Notes: a model not told the origin generated them from the sequence alone. A stretch of 64,000 bases of DNA from Opitutaceae bacterium (GCA_028284385.1 JANQRT010000024.1:213513-277512), one strand, 5' to 3'. Shown: positions 51,748 to 62,028, numbered from the stretch's first letter. Numbers and translations are program-made.

Positions 51748-54363
51748 ATGAAAAAGCTTACTACTCTATTGTCTGCCTCGTTAATTCTTTTCGCCTATGG
51801 CTCGGCAGAGGATCGATTGCGGCTCGACGACGTGATCGACCCACTTCCTGAGATCGACACTTCGCTGCCGGCTCCGCATGAAAGCATGCGATTGGAAATT
51901 GGCGAGCGCCATTGGTATCATCATGAAATTGTCCAATATCTGGATACGCTAGCAGAAAGCTCGCCTCGTATGACCCCATTGGGAGAGCATGCTCGTTCCC
52001 ATGGAAGACGGCCTCTGGTCAGCTACGCGATATCGACTCCCGAAAATATCGAGCGCCTTGACGAGATTCGGCAACGCCGAAAGACTCTCATCGATCCATC
52101 GGCAAAGATGGATTTGGACGATGAGATCGCCGTGCTCCACATGGGCTACGCCATCCATGGCAACGAGCCCAGCACAGCCAATGTAACCCCCTTACTTGCC
52201 TACTACCTGACCGCCGCTCAAGACCCTAGCTTGACGGAGCAACTCAAGAAAGTCCTCATTATCTTGAATCCCGTCTTCAATCCAGATGGCTTGGATCGCT
52301 TCTCCCATTGGACCAACAGCAACAGAGGTCGTGTCCCGAGCAAGGATCCGAGGGACCGCGAGCATACGGAAGCTTTCCCCAGCGGACGCACCAACTACTA
52401 CTGGTTCGACCTAAACCGCGACTGGCTACCCCACCAGCACCCGGAAAGCCAGGGACGCTTGAAACTCTTCCACGAATGGAAACCCAATGTGCAGCTCGAC
52501 TTTCATGAGCAAGGATCCGGCAGCTCCTATTTTTTCATGCCGGGCAAGCCGGAACGCGTCAACCCTTTGACCCCGCGTATCAATCAAGAACTTACAGAGG
52601 CGATTGCCGAGTATCACCGAAAGGTATTCGACAAGGAGGGCATTCTCTATTTCTCGCACGAAGGGTACGACGACTTCTTCGTGGGCAAAGGATCCACCTA
52701 TCCCGACCTATTCGGCTGCGTAGGCATTCTCTTCGAGCAGGCAAGCTCCCGAGGCGTCCAACAAGATACCAACAACGGCCTGCTCCGCTTCCCCTTGACC
52801 ATCGCCAATCAATTCCGGACCTCTCTATCTTCCATCGAAGCTACCGCCGCTTTGAGACGAGAACTACTGGAATACCAGCGAAGCTTCTATGCGGACAACG
52901 CGAAAAACCAAAAAGCTAGCGGCCACTATCTAGCCACCGCCGAGGGCGATCCCACCCGCCTCAGGGAATTCGCTCGTATCCTGCAAGGGCATCAGATCAA
53001 AGTAGAACTGCTAACCGAGACCATCGAAGTGGACGGCATTTCGTATCCAAAAAACGAATCTATTTCCATCCCAGCCGATCAACCGCAATCCACTTATCTG
53101 CGATCTTTATGGAATCGGCAAATCGAGTTCGAGGAGAATATCTTTTACGACGTATCCACTTGGACCCTACCACTCGCTTTCAATCTCCAGTACACCATTG
53201 AGCCGATCAAGAAAGTCTCCAGCGCTCCACTTGAGGATTCGCATCTTTCCGCTCGACCCTCAAACCCACTCCCACATAGCGAGACTGGTTACCTCCTAGA
53301 TTGGCGAGATAGCGCTTCCCCAGCCCTGCTTTACGCCTTACTGGAGACAGATGCCAATATCCGAGTCGCTACACGACCGCTACGAGCCCAAATCGGCGAC
53401 GATCAAGAGAGAGATTTTGGCTACGGCACCATACTTGTCGCCAGAAAGCTTGGCGAACCCCTTCCCAGAGAGGCGACTAACGCCCTGCAGGCCGCCTACG
53501 CGAAGGGAGTCCCTGTTTTTCCCGTCGCGAGCAGCGGCACACGCTCCGGCATCGATCTCGGCAGCCGAGATTTCAAATCGCTCAAGCTACCCAAGGTTCT
53601 GCTAGTAACTGGTCCCGGCATCAGCGCTTATGATGCGGGAGAAATCTGGCATCTTGTCGACACGCGTATCCAAATGCCCATCACCATGGTTGAGACTTAT
53701 CGTCTAGCAGGAACCGATTTTTCCGACTACACCCACGTCCTGCTGACGAACGGCCTGAATGCATTGAGCGAAAATGGACTGAACAAGCTTAAGACCTTCG
53801 TAAAGAACGGCGGGATCCTCTGGGTTCAGGGGCAGTCGGCCGTCACCTGGGCCATCGACAAGGAACTGACCGAAGGCGTCTGGCGCAAGACCAAGGAGCA
53901 AAAGGCTCTCGAAGTGGCCAAGGACCGGAAGGATGACGACGAACCAAGCAAGTACGAGCTTCCCGAGCGACGATCCTTCGCCCAAGCCCGAGACGATGCT
54001 GCGGTCAAGCTAGTGCGTGGTTCCATTTTCAATACATCGCTCGATATCACTCACCCTATCGGATACGGTTTCTCCTCTCAGGAGCTTCCCGTCTTCCAGC
54101 GCGCTTCAAAATTTCTGGACCGATCTCTAAACGCCTACTCGACACCTGTTCTTTACGACAAAGAGCCATTGCTTTCTGGATACATTTCGGAGGAAAACTT
54201 GGAGCTCATCGCCGAGTCCGCCAGCGTGATCGTCGATCAGCAAGGAAGCGGAGCTGTCGTCCTCTGTCTAAGCAATCCCAACTTCCGCGCCTTTTGGTGG
54301 GGCACCCAAAGAATACTCGTCAACGCGATCTTCTTCGGAGATTTGCTAGAGGAACCACAGTAA
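51748..54363 (+). CDS. Secreted M14-family zinc carboxypeptidase
   Basis: The 871-residue protein has a signal peptide (about 1-20). The M14 metal motif H137-G-N-E140 and the third ligand H253 (LDFHEQG) are visible, with the catalytic E330 (LFEQASS) in the expected place. A large C-terminal half (about 450-871) contains a GATase-like segment with YTHVLLTNGLNALSENGLNKLKTFVKNGGILWVQG and a beta-rich end. It trims C-terminal residues from peptides outside the cytoplasm. The fusion of an M14 domain with a ThuA/GATase-like half is noteworthy but occurs in related bacteria. Standalone gene. Confidence 0.9.
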   Translation: MKKLTTLLSASLILFAYGSAEDRLRLDDVIDPLPEIDTSLPAPHESMRLEIGERHWYHHEIVQYLDTLAESSPRMTPLGEHARSHGRRPLVSYAISTPENIERLDEIRQRRKTLIDPSAKMDLDDEIAVLHMGYAIHGNEPSTANVTPLLAYYLTAAQDPSLTEQLKKVLIILNPVFNPDGLDRFSHWTNSNRGRVPSKDPRDREHTEAFPSGRTNYYWFDLNRDWLPHQHPESQGRLKLFHEWKPNVQLDFHEQGSGSSYFFMPGKPERVNPLTPRINQELTEAIAEYHRKVFDKEGILYFSHEGYDDFFVGKGSTYPDLFGCVGILFEQASSRGVQQDTNNGLLRFPLTIANQFRTSLSSIEATAALRRELLEYQRSFYADNAKNQKASGHYLATAEGDPTRLREFARILQGHQIKVELLTETIEVDGISYPKNESISIPADQPQSTYLRSLWNRQIEFEENIFYDVSTWTLPLAFNLQYTIEPIKKVSSAPLEDSHLSARPSNPLPHSETGYLLDWRDSASPALLYALLETDANIRVATRPLRAQIGDDQERDFGYGTILVARKLGEPLPREATNALQAAYAKGVPVFPVASSGTRSGIDLGSRDFKSLKLPKVLLVTGPGISAYDAGEIWHLVDTRIQMPITMVETYRLAGTDFSDYTHVLLTNGLNALSENGLNKLKTFVKNGGILWVQGQSAVTWAIDKELTEGVWRKTKEQKALEVAKDRKDDDEPSKYELPERRSFAQARDDAAVKLVRGSIFNTSLDITHPIGYGFSSQELPVFQRASKFLDRSLNAYSTPVLYDKEPLLSGYISEENLELIAESASVIVDQQGSGAVVLCLSNPNFRAFWWGTQRILVNAIFFGDLLEEPQ

Positions 54364-54463
54364 ACGGAGAAACCGATTCTTTTTCCAGGAGTGACATCAG
54401 GCTAACGAACAGCTTCCTCCTTACCCAACCTGGCCATCTCTCGTTTTAACTTCCGATCCCTAG

Positions 54464-55324
54464 CTATTGACCTCTGGATACCGACTCTTCCCCCTCTTGG
54501 ACCACCTCTAGCTCGCCCGGTGTGACTTCGCCCGGACCTAGATCCGTTCTATGATTCTTTGGCTTGTCTAATTGCACACCATAGTACGGCGATGCGGCTT
54601 TAGCGAGAGCGTGATAGGCTTCTCGGAAATCCGTACCTCCAGAATCGAGATTGAACCGCGTGCTCCAAAGTAGCTGTCCTTCCTTCGTATCCCTCAGATG
54701 CCGCATGTCGTAAGCCATGAGAATAATGAAGTAGCGACGATAGTCTAAAAGCTCTTCGAGCATTTCGTCTCCGCTGGTCTTAGGTGCGTCGAACTTCATG
54801 TGCCGGTGCATGCCCAGGAGCTTAGCGTCATCGGTATGAGTTTCGTAATCGTAGAAATCCACATTGGGGTTCACGGTGGACATGAAACTAGGTTCACTTG
54901 ACGGACCCGAACTTGAAGTGCCCGTTACATCGGCTGGATCGAATCCCGTAAGGTAGCTCCAGTCTTCTTCGGGAGCAGTCGCTCCCCAGTGCACGACAAT
55001 GAAGAGATCGCTTTTCTCGGGCGAGGAAGCTGAGACAAACCCGCGCTCTTTCATGTTGGTTGAAAGCGAAGCGATGATTTCGTCGAATGACACTTCGTGT
55101 AGCGACTTGTCATTCATTTCGCCGGGAAAGAACTTTCCTTCCGCAAAGGTGTAAGTCTCTGTCAAATTTCCTGTTTCCAAGCGCGACTCTCTCCGTTCCT
55201 CATAGGCAGGTGAGGCGATGGAATCCACATAGACAATGGCATACTTTTTCAGGAAGCCTGCATGGCAAGTCGCCATCATCGCGAAAATGGCCAGGACTCG
55301 CATACCCAGTTTCGATTTCCCCAT
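54464..55324 (-). CDS. Secreted protein of unknown function
   Basis: ATG 55324 gives 286 residues with a signal peptide (about 1-24). The mature part has strands and helices without a motif I know (YAIVYVDSIASPAYEERRES, SLSTNMKERGFVSASSPEKSDLFIVVHWG, RYFIILMAYDMRHLRDTKEGQLLWSTRFNLDSGG). The overall order, one strand, an ageing 'lipoprotein-like' core with HWG and LLWSTRF near the end, resembles DUF4136-type secreted proteins; this is weak. No membrane segments besides the signal. It converges with the M14 gene. Confidence 0.7.
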   Translation of the reverse strand: MGKSKLGMRVLAIFAMMATCHAGFLKKYAIVYVDSIASPAYEERRESRLETGNLTETYTFAEGKFFPGEMNDKSLHEVSFDEIIASLSTNMKERGFVSASSPEKSDLFIVVHWGATAPEEDWSYLTGFDPADVTGTSSSGPSSEPSFMSTVNPNVDFYDYETHTDDAKLLGMHRHMKFDAPKTSGDEMLEELLDYRRYFIILMAYDMRHLRDTKEGQLLWSTRFNLDSGGTDFREAYHALAKAASPYYGVQLDKPKNHRTDLGPGEVTPGELEVVQEGEESVSRGQ

Positions 55325-55408
55325 AATCCTCATTTACACAACCCTTCGTTTAGCGACATCAAAAGGAAGATAAAGCCCTAGGACAACTCCATAATGCAGG
55401 AGCGGGCA

Positions 55409-56821
55409 TCACTTCAGTTGACTGTAGTGCGTACGTTCTGGATACTGGTTTTTGTAATTCTCCAGTTCGGATCTAAGGGCCAAAAGATCGTTCTGGTAGC
55501 GTGGATCCCTAGCCACATTTTCAAACTGGTCGGGATCGCCAAGCAAGTCATGCAAGATCTCCCCTTCTTCTTGATCAACGTATTGGGCATAGATGAAACG
55601 ATTCGTCTTCAAGCCCCGCCAGGAAGGAATATTCGGATGTTCGAGAAAATGTTCGCAATAAATACTGCTTCGCCACGGACTCCCTACAATTCCCTCGATA
55701 AGCGGCTGGAGGCTGGACCCCTGGTAGCTGGTCGGAATCTCAACCTCGGCCCAGTCGAGAACCGTAGACGCGATATCCGTGTTGGAGATCAAAGCTTCTT
55801 CCACACGATTCGATTCCAATGACTGTATTCGAGGATCATATACAATAAACGGAACATGGATAGATTCATCGTAATGCGACCACTTGCCGGCAAATCCTCG
55901 ATTCCCCATGTAATAGCCGTTATCGGAAGTAAAGAGAATGATGGTATTGTCCGCGACTCCAGCCGCCTCCAGAGCGTCTAGGTACTCGCCAACCATTTGG
56001 TCGATACCAGCAATCATACGATAGTAGGCCTTAAGGTTTGCTTGATATTTCTCTTCAGTATCCCAACGCCAGAAATAGCGTTCGCGGTTTAACGAATTCT
56101 GGAGAAATGTCGGCGTAGCTAGAAAGTATCGCTCGTCACCCAAAGGAGGAGGAGCCATCGTCTGGTCTTCGTGTAGCGATTCGGACACGAATGGGGGCCA
56201 AGGATAATGCCCGTGGCCAGGGTTTCGGTCCCGGTCTTCGGCATGAGCCAAGTTGTAGCTGACAATCAGGCAAAAAGGATCCGAAGAGGTGTTCTGCTCT
56301 TTAAGGAAATCCAAAGAGTGAGCATGTATCCGATCTTCGGTATACCATCGCTCTCCCGTCTCCTTATCCGTTTTCCAATAAGGCCGTTCATAGGGAACAT
56401 AATCATCGAACATCTCGGAAAACGTCTCTTCTCCACCCTCCAAGAGGAAATGCGTCTTGCCATACATAGCGGTCTTGTATCCGTTTTTTCTTAACATTGC
56501 AGGAAAGCTTTGCAAGGCATGCTCGCGGAGCATTGGCGCCTTCAGGCGTTGGATACACCCGTGGGTGCGCTGATTCAAACCGGTTAGCAGCGTCACTCGG
56601 CTCGGCATGCACATCGGCGAATTGACATAGGCGTTTGTAAAGCGAATCCCCTTCCGAGCCAGCTCATCGATATGAGGCGTCTGTACAATTGAATTGCCTG
56701 CGCAACCAAGCTGGTCAAAACGCTGATCATCCGTAAAGACAATGAGAATGTTCGGTCTGGAATTGGCCATTGCAGAGCAAAATAAGGGGATGGAAATAAT
56801 GACGAAAAAAAGAAGTTTCAT
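55409..56821 (-). CDS. Secreted sulfatase (arylsulfatase family)
   Basis: ATG 56821 gives 470 residues with a signal peptide (about 1-20); a longer frame adds 27 residues without one. The metal site start NILIVFTDDQRFDQLGC and the formylglycine motif C71-M-P-S-R-V-T-L-L-T-G are typical of type I sulfatases, as is the later YGKTH segment and the GYYMGNRGFAGKWSHYDESIHVPF region. It removes sulfate from a polysaccharide or other ester, after Cys71 is modified to formylglycine by a maturase encoded elsewhere. It is consistent with marine algal glycan use. Confidence 0.93.
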   Translation of the reverse strand: MKLLFFVIISIPLFCSAMANSRPNILIVFTDDQRFDQLGCAGNSIVQTPHIDELARKGIRFTNAYVNSPMCMPSRVTLLTGLNQRTHGCIQRLKAPMLREHALQSFPAMLRKNGYKTAMYGKTHFLLEGGEETFSEMFDDYVPYERPYWKTDKETGERWYTEDRIHAHSLDFLKEQNTSSDPFCLIVSYNLAHAEDRDRNPGHGHYPWPPFVSESLHEDQTMAPPPLGDERYFLATPTFLQNSLNRERYFWRWDTEEKYQANLKAYYRMIAGIDQMVGEYLDALEAAGVADNTIILFTSDNGYYMGNRGFAGKWSHYDESIHVPFIVYDPRIQSLESNRVEEALISNTDIASTVLDWAEVEIPTSYQGSSLQPLIEGIVGSPWRSSIYCEHFLEHPNIPSWRGLKTNRFIYAQYVDQEEGEILHDLLGDPDQFENVARDPRYQNDLLALRSELENYKNQYPERTHYSQLK

Positions 56822-57003
56822 CTCGAGATGCTTGAAAACAGGAAATGCGAATCCCGCCGATATGAGAGCCAATTTCTCTCGGAGAAGATGATCAAGCTTC
56901 AAAATCCATTTGCAGAGGCGGCATGGTTAGATAAACGAGCTCCCTGAGTCGCAAGAAAATTTAGGCTAGTTGCAAACGGTCGTTTATGGCTTACTGAAAC
57001 TAG

Positions 57004-57438
57004 ATGCCCATCACTCCCTTTCATATCGCCATTGCCGTTAGAGATATTGCCGAAGCTCGAGATTTCTACGGCCATAAACTCGGGTTTCCGGAAGGTCGAA
57101 GCGCGGAGAACTGGATCGATTTCAACATGTTTGGTCATCAATTCGTGACGCATCTGAATCCCAATCTAGGTTCCGAAGGAAAAGTACAAGCCCTCTACAA
57201 TCCAGTCGACAACCACGGCGTACCTATCCCGCATTGCGGCGTCATCATGACGATGGAAGAATGGGAGAGTTTCGCCCGTCGTTTAGAAGGGGTTATCGAC
57301 GAATTCATTATCGAGCCTTACATTCGCTTCAAAGGGGAGCCAGGCGAACAAGGGACCTTATTCTTCGCTGACCCGACAGGGAACGCTTTGGAATTCAAGG
57401 GATTTAAAGATATCGAGACCGAGCTGTTTCAGTCCTGA
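57004..57438 (+). CDS. VOC-family (glyoxalase/dioxygenase-like) protein
   Basis: A 144-residue protein with the glyoxalase fold: HIAIAVRDIAEARDFYGHKLGF at the start, the FGHQFVTHL strand in the middle and GNALEFKGF at the end, where H7 and E133-type residues sit at metal-ligand positions. Family members bind one metal and act in detoxification, dioxygenation or resistance; the specific role is unknown. It is divergent from the sulfatase and converges with a membrane gene, so no operon context helps. Confidence 0.9.
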   Translation: MPITPFHIAIAVRDIAEARDFYGHKLGFPEGRSAENWIDFNMFGHQFVTHLNPNLGSEGKVQALYNPVDNHGVPIPHCGVIMTMEEWESFARRLEGVIDEFIIEPYIRFKGEPGEQGTLFFADPTGNALEFKGFKDIETELFQS

Positions 57439-57465
57439 GTCGAGGCTCAACATTCCCTTGATTCT

Positions 57466-58839
57466 TTAGTCTTTAAACAAATTCAGCTTACGTTCTCTCA
57501 TGTAGGCCATTCTAGCTTCGATGGCCTCGATATTTGGATACAGCAATAATCCCGAAGTTTCCTCCGCTTCCTTCATACTCCCAGTAGCTTGGTAGACTTG
57601 GATCCAATGGAGTTTTGCCAGATGTTTCTCCTCGCTTTTCTCATGAGCGAAGAAGGTGTTTGATAGGTAGGAGAACATCATCAACCCTGCGAAAACAGCC
57701 CCGGCCATTTTGCCAATCGCCTTTTGGCCGAGCTCAACAATAATGAAGTATATCGCTAGAATCGCCGGCAAAGCCAAGGTGAGGTAGCGAGATGATCCTC
57801 CCCCATCCACTCCTAACGAGACGCGTCCAACTGCGGCAAATCCAACGAAAAGCAATGATGTCGCCAGAAACAGATAAGTCACTGGATACATTTCGTGCTC
57901 GTTACGCGAATACACATATTTTATAAACGCGTAAACCATAGCGATCAAAACGCTAAGAAAAACGAGGAAGCCGATATAAGGGCGGATGATTTTGGGCAGA
58001 TAGAACAGTCTGCCAAAGAGATAGTCGACAAAGGCAATGTAATCGATAAGCGGCTTATGCGGGAATACGTAATAGGGATTGGCCGGATTCCATTGATAGC
58101 CGATCATGAAAATCCCAATACAAATGAGAAGAAACAAGATGCTGGTTAGCGATTGATAGGATCGGTATCGCCATCCTCCACGAAATTCGAGAACGCAGTC
58201 GAAAATCAGCAGTGAGAGCAGGCCTAGCCAAACGAAAATGCCGAAACCTGTGAACAAGGCCATTCCTGCCAGCAACGAGGACACGCCGTAGCGAAAAGCG
58301 CTGTTTTGCGATGTCCAAGTGTTCGCTATGAGTAAGAGCATGGCGAGAGGAAGGACGCTGTGAGCGATATTCGGAGACAATAGGATCGTTTCAATCTGCA
58401 CCGGATTAAGGATAATGAGAGGAATCGCCACGTCGGCATAGGAAAGGCCTCCGACCAGACGGGATTTCAACCGGATGGCCAAGAAGGCTGCGAGCACCAG
58501 GCAGCCGGCAATCATGTAGGATTCGGCAATGGTCGACCAATCAGTAGCGCTGGCCAGCAGGTAGGTCGCCATTCCGCCAAGGCCCTGCCGATGCGGACCG
58601 TGTTGATGAAAGAAAGCGTCGAATATCCCAGCCTCATCGAACATGGGTCGATACAAGTCCCACTGATCGTGATACAAAAGATTCTCCGCATACAGGCTGA
58701 CAAACCAAAACAGATGTCCGCTAAGGATGCAGGTTACCAGAAAAACGAGTCTCGGTGGCCAGCGATTCGAAAAGCCTGATTTATCAAGCGTATTCGGCTC
58801 GATATACATGACTTTTCGAAGAACCTGACCCTCGTTCAT
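57466..58839 (-). CDS. Polytopic membrane protein, GT-C glycosyltransferase-like
   Basis: The 457-residue protein has about 11 membrane segments. Segments of short charged loops (ENLLYHDQWDLYRPMFDEAG and the DWSTIAESYM region) between the first segments resemble the acidic first loop of GT-C fold glycosyltransferases, but the family cannot be fixed from sequence reading. The C-terminal 60 residues are soluble with a helical, charged pattern. It lies between the VOC gene and the GH43 gene on the opposite strand of the former, the same strand as the latter, 72 bases away. Confidence 0.7.
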   Translation of the reverse strand: MNEGQVLRKVMYIEPNTLDKSGFSNRWPPRLVFLVTCILSGHLFWFVSLYAENLLYHDQWDLYRPMFDEAGIFDAFFHQHGPHRQGLGGMATYLLASATDWSTIAESYMIAGCLVLAAFLAIRLKSRLVGGLSYADVAIPLIILNPVQIETILLSPNIAHSVLPLAMLLLIANTWTSQNSAFRYGVSSLLAGMALFTGFGIFVWLGLLSLLIFDCVLEFRGGWRYRSYQSLTSILFLLICIGIFMIGYQWNPANPYYVFPHKPLIDYIAFVDYLFGRLFYLPKIIRPYIGFLVFLSVLIAMVYAFIKYVYSRNEHEMYPVTYLFLATSLLFVGFAAVGRVSLGVDGGGSSRYLTLALPAILAIYFIIVELGQKAIGKMAGAVFAGLMMFSYLSNTFFAHEKSEEKHLAKLHWIQVYQATGSMKEAEETSGLLLYPNIEAIEARMAYMRERKLNLFKD

Positions 58840-58911
58840 TTCAAACCCTTAGAAGATGGCGACAGCCACTGAATTGTTAAAAAATAAAATGGTATTGGCG
58901 TCTTTCATACA

Positions 58912-60021
58912 CTACTCGTTTTCCGGTCGCCACCAAGGAGATTTCCCTTCCCATTCCTTGGGAATGCCAGCCCTTGCCAAATGCTTGACGAAAGCGTGGT
59001 CCTCCTCATTGGGCCGGAAACGAGAATCCTTTACGTGGAAAAGAACATCCCTGTGGGTCTCCTGAATTTCTATCGGAACCAGCCAGACATTCCAGCGTTT
59101 GGGATTCCCGGGATGGATGTATTCGTGATCGAAGGCCGTGCTCCACCACCTGCCCTCATGGTCTTGAAACAGGTTGCCATGCCCGGCATTCTTGATAGCC
59201 ATGCGTCGCTTTCCATAGGGACCTTCCAGCGTATCGGAAACCGCGTAGTACAAATCATAGGTATTAGTAGGTTCGTAACCATACCGTCCAGAAGCGACGA
59301 AAACGTACTTCGCGCCGATCTTCAAAAGAAGCACTCCTTCATAACCCATAGGGTGCTTTCCGTCATGAGCAAACTGTCGAGGCTCGTCAATCAAACCAAG
59401 CATCTCATCATCCATTTTCGCGTACCAGTCAGCCTGCCATAGATAGTAGGTTTCCCCATTTTCCTGATACAGATGAGCGTCGATAAGCCGCTTCTGGATA
59501 GGAGGCAATGCCTGGTAAGGTCCCTCGGGCTTTCCCGAAACGCTTTTGAGCAGGCCGTGTCCACCAATATTCATGCAGTGGGGTAGCCACCACGTTCCGT
59601 TCAAATAATGGACCTCCGGAGCCCAGATAGCTCGAGGGTTCTTGAAATCAGGATTTCGCAAAGGCTGATCGAAATGCCAGCTGCCCTGCGATTTGCCGTC
59701 CTTGTATAGATCCCAAACAAAGCCAAGATCCTGCCATTCGATGAGATTTGCGCTTCTCCAGAGCCGGATTCCAATCGTTTCTCCCCAATGACTGCCAGCC
59801 GTCGTACCCGTTAAATAGTAATGATCGTCGGGACCTTTGAGAATAAAAGGATCTCGTATCCGTTCGTTGAACACAAGAAAGGCCTTGTCGTGGGAAGCAA
59901 GGAAGACCTTCTTTTCATCCAGGCTTAGAATATTCTCATTCTCCGCATCAGAATATTCCGCACGGCTGCTGAAGGAGGCAAAGATGCACAGAGAGAAAAG
60001 AAAGGGAAATAGCCGTTTCAT
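58912..60021 (-). CDS. Secreted GH43-type glycoside hydrolase
   Basis: The 369-residue protein has a signal peptide (about 1-21) and a five-bladed propeller-type GH43/GH62 pattern: IRDPFILKGPDDHYYLTGTT with catalytic D57, NPRAIWAPEVHYLNGTWW, a central IDAHLYQENGETYYLW strand with a second D, and MGYEGVLLL with a likely catalytic E. GH43 enzymes cleave alpha-L-arabinofuranosides, beta-xylosides or galactosides with inversion. It could act on side chains of algal or plant polysaccharides. The neighbours give no operon. Confidence 0.88.
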   Translation of the reverse strand: MKRLFPFLFSLCIFASFSSRAEYSDAENENILSLDEKKVFLASHDKAFLVFNERIRDPFILKGPDDHYYLTGTTAGSHWGETIGIRLWRSANLIEWQDLGFVWDLYKDGKSQGSWHFDQPLRNPDFKNPRAIWAPEVHYLNGTWWLPHCMNIGGHGLLKSVSGKPEGPYQALPPIQKRLIDAHLYQENGETYYLWQADWYAKMDDEMLGLIDEPRQFAHDGKHPMGYEGVLLLKIGAKYVFVASGRYGYEPTNTYDLYYAVSDTLEGPYGKRRMAIKNAGHGNLFQDHEGRWWSTAFDHEYIHPGNPKRWNVWLVPIEIQETHRDVLFHVKDSRFRPNEEDHAFVKHLARAGIPKEWEGKSPWWRPENE

Positions 60022-60188
60022 GAATCAGGTAGCCCAGTCTCCTGAACCTAATCTTCTATGTCAATATCTGGCAAATTCCGAAGGCCAGCAAGGTTGCAGA
60101 GGGTCTACCTGGAAATTTGGCTAGCCAACGCGCTCAATCGACGGTCAACTGCAACTATCATGAACTCTCGAAACGAAAGGCCAATTCT

Positions 60189-60725
60189 ATGAACGAATCG
60201 CAGACTATCTTTGGAGAGCCCAAAGAACGCACTAAGGGTAAAGTGAAGCCATTCATGAGCGAATGGATACAGGATTTCATCCAAAATTCGCCTTTTCTCG
60301 TCATGTCCACCAGCGACGGTGCCGGGAACTGCGATGCATCTCCCAAAGGAGGTCAACCGGGTTTTGTAAAAGTTCTCAACGAAACCCAGCTCGTTTTGCC
60401 AGACGTGGCCGGCAACAAACTCTTCCAGTCCTACGAAAACACCGAGTCGAATCCTCACATTGGCCTCATCTTCATGATTCCAGGCATGAATGTCACTGCT
60501 CGGGTCAATGGCCGGTTACGGGTCCTCCGCAAAGGAGAAACGGACTTTGATCGGCTGACCCTGCAAGTCTTCAACCCCGACGAAAATGCGCAGCTGCTGC
60601 AAGCGATGCTGATCGACGTGGACGAAGCCTATTCGCACTGTCCGCGAGCCTTCGCCTTTTCCAAGCTGTGGGACTGTGAGACTATCCAGAAAAATTTGGA
60701 TACGCCACCTATCCAACTGAAATAG
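60189..60725 (+). CDS. Pyridoxamine 5'-phosphate oxidase-like flavoprotein
   Basis: ATG 60189 gives 178 residues; an upstream TTG at 60117 adds 24 residues with no matching content. The protein carries the split-barrel pattern FLVMSTSDGAGNCDASPKGGQPG and HIGLIFMIPGMNVTARVNGRLRVL of the PNPOx-related, FMN-binding family. It probably binds FMN or a related cofactor; the reaction is unknown. A degenerate copy of its first about 75 bases lies at 62029-62104. The neighbours are unrelated. Confidence 0.88.
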   Translation: MNESQTIFGEPKERTKGKVKPFMSEWIQDFIQNSPFLVMSTSDGAGNCDASPKGGQPGFVKVLNETQLVLPDVAGNKLFQSYENTESNPHIGLIFMIPGMNVTARVNGRLRVLRKGETDFDRLTLQVFNPDENAQLLQAMLIDVDEAYSHCPRAFAFSKLWDCETIQKNLDTPPIQLK

Positions 60726-60783
60726 CCCACTCTAGCTTAATCGCTAAAACCCTATGACCGTCGCCGTTCTGCAAAGGAGCGCT

Positions 60784-61992
60784 TCAATCCACTAGGGCCG
60801 AGTAGACGTGCATGTAGAATTTATCCCTAAGCTGTAGTTGGTTGGGTCGTATCTGAACCATCAATACGGCAACAATCTCTTCCTTGGGATCGATCCAGAA
60901 AATCGTGCCCTGGGAGCCGCCCCAATAATAAGTCCCCTCGGAAACGATCAGCGGTCGCTCCCCTTCATTGATCACGACTGCCATTCCGAAGCCGAACCCG
61001 ATATTCTCCGGAGAATTTCGCCTCCCTGGCGTGTCGCCGATATGATCCCGAGTCATCCACTCGATCGTCCGTGGCCCAAGATAGCGATGTCCCTTCAGAA
61101 TTCCGCTATCAAGCAGCATTTGACAAAAGATTCCGTAGTCTCCACTCGTTGAATACAAACCACTGCCTCCACCCATGAACGAAGCTATGCCCGCGCTTCC
61201 CGACGGGATACGCGATTCCGATTTCGGGTCGTCTTTTCCATCCACCACCAATAGAGCCCGTCGGCTATCTTTCGAAGCCGGAGGCCAATAATGCGTATCC
61301 CGCATCCCCAGCGGTCCTGTGATACGTTGGGCTATAAACTGATCCAAAGGCATCCCCGCCACAGTCTCCACCAGATAGCCCAGCGTATGGTAGGAATCTC
61401 CGTAAATATAGCGTTCGCCAGGATGGCTCTTAAGCGGCTTCTTTGACACGGCATCGACATAATCCTTCAGTGTTTCAAAGGCATAGGTCTCCTTCCTATT
61501 CATATCATCGACGATGCCCGAAGTGTGGGTCAAAAGATCACGAACTGTTATCTCCCTCTTGGCCTCCACGATACCGCCATCAACGGTAAGCGTCTTGGGC
61601 TTCGTAAACTGCGGAATGTAGTCGGAAATAGGATCATCGACTAGCAATTTCCCCTCCTCTACCAACATCATAGTCGCTACCGCCACCACTGGTTTAGTCA
61701 TCGACGCCAAGTCGAAAATCGCGTCCTTGGGCATCGGCTGACGCAAATCCATTCCACGCGTACCAAAGGCCTTATGGTGAACCACCGTTCCGCGACGGGC
61801 TAGGTAAGTCACGAACCCTGCGGCTTCGCGACGATCCACCATACCTTGCAGCCAAGTGTCAATACGCTCCAGTCGGTCCTTCGAAAAACCTGCAATAGTA
61901 GATTCACCGGCAAAAACGGCCGGCAATTGAGAGGCGATCAACAATAGGCAAATCGCCAACAAACGACGGGGCAAGAAGCTACTTGGAATCAT
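60784..61992 (-). CDS. Secreted serine hydrolase (beta-lactamase family)
   Basis: The 402-residue protein has a signal peptide (about 1-28) and a class C beta-lactamase-type domain with S97-M-T-K100, a Y-G-D motif (YIYGDSYHTLGY) in the YxN position, and a GGSQG segment in place of HGG. Esterase and D-aminopeptidase members share this pattern. The Asp instead of Asn is a change in the usual motif, also seen in esterase-like members. It is the fourth beta-lactamase-family paralog of the window. A remnant of the PNPOx gene lies just upstream of its start. Confidence 0.9.
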   Translation of the reverse strand: MIPSSFLPRRLLAICLLLIASQLPAVFAGESTIAGFSKDRLERIDTWLQGMVDRREAAGFVTYLARRGTVVHHKAFGTRGMDLRQPMPKDAIFDLASMTKPVVAVATMMLVEEGKLLVDDPISDYIPQFTKPKTLTVDGGIVEAKREITVRDLLTHTSGIVDDMNRKETYAFETLKDYVDAVSKKPLKSHPGERYIYGDSYHTLGYLVETVAGMPLDQFIAQRITGPLGMRDTHYWPPASKDSRRALLVVDGKDDPKSESRIPSGSAGIASFMGGGSGLYSTSGDYGIFCQMLLDSGILKGHRYLGPRTIEWMTRDHIGDTPGRRNSPENIGFGFGMAVVINEGERPLIVSEGTYYWGGSQGTIFWIDPKEEIVAVLMVQIRPNQLQLRDKFYMHVYSALVD

Positions 61993-62028
61993 AAAGACAG
62001 CTTCCGTTTTCTAATCAAAGCGTCAATG

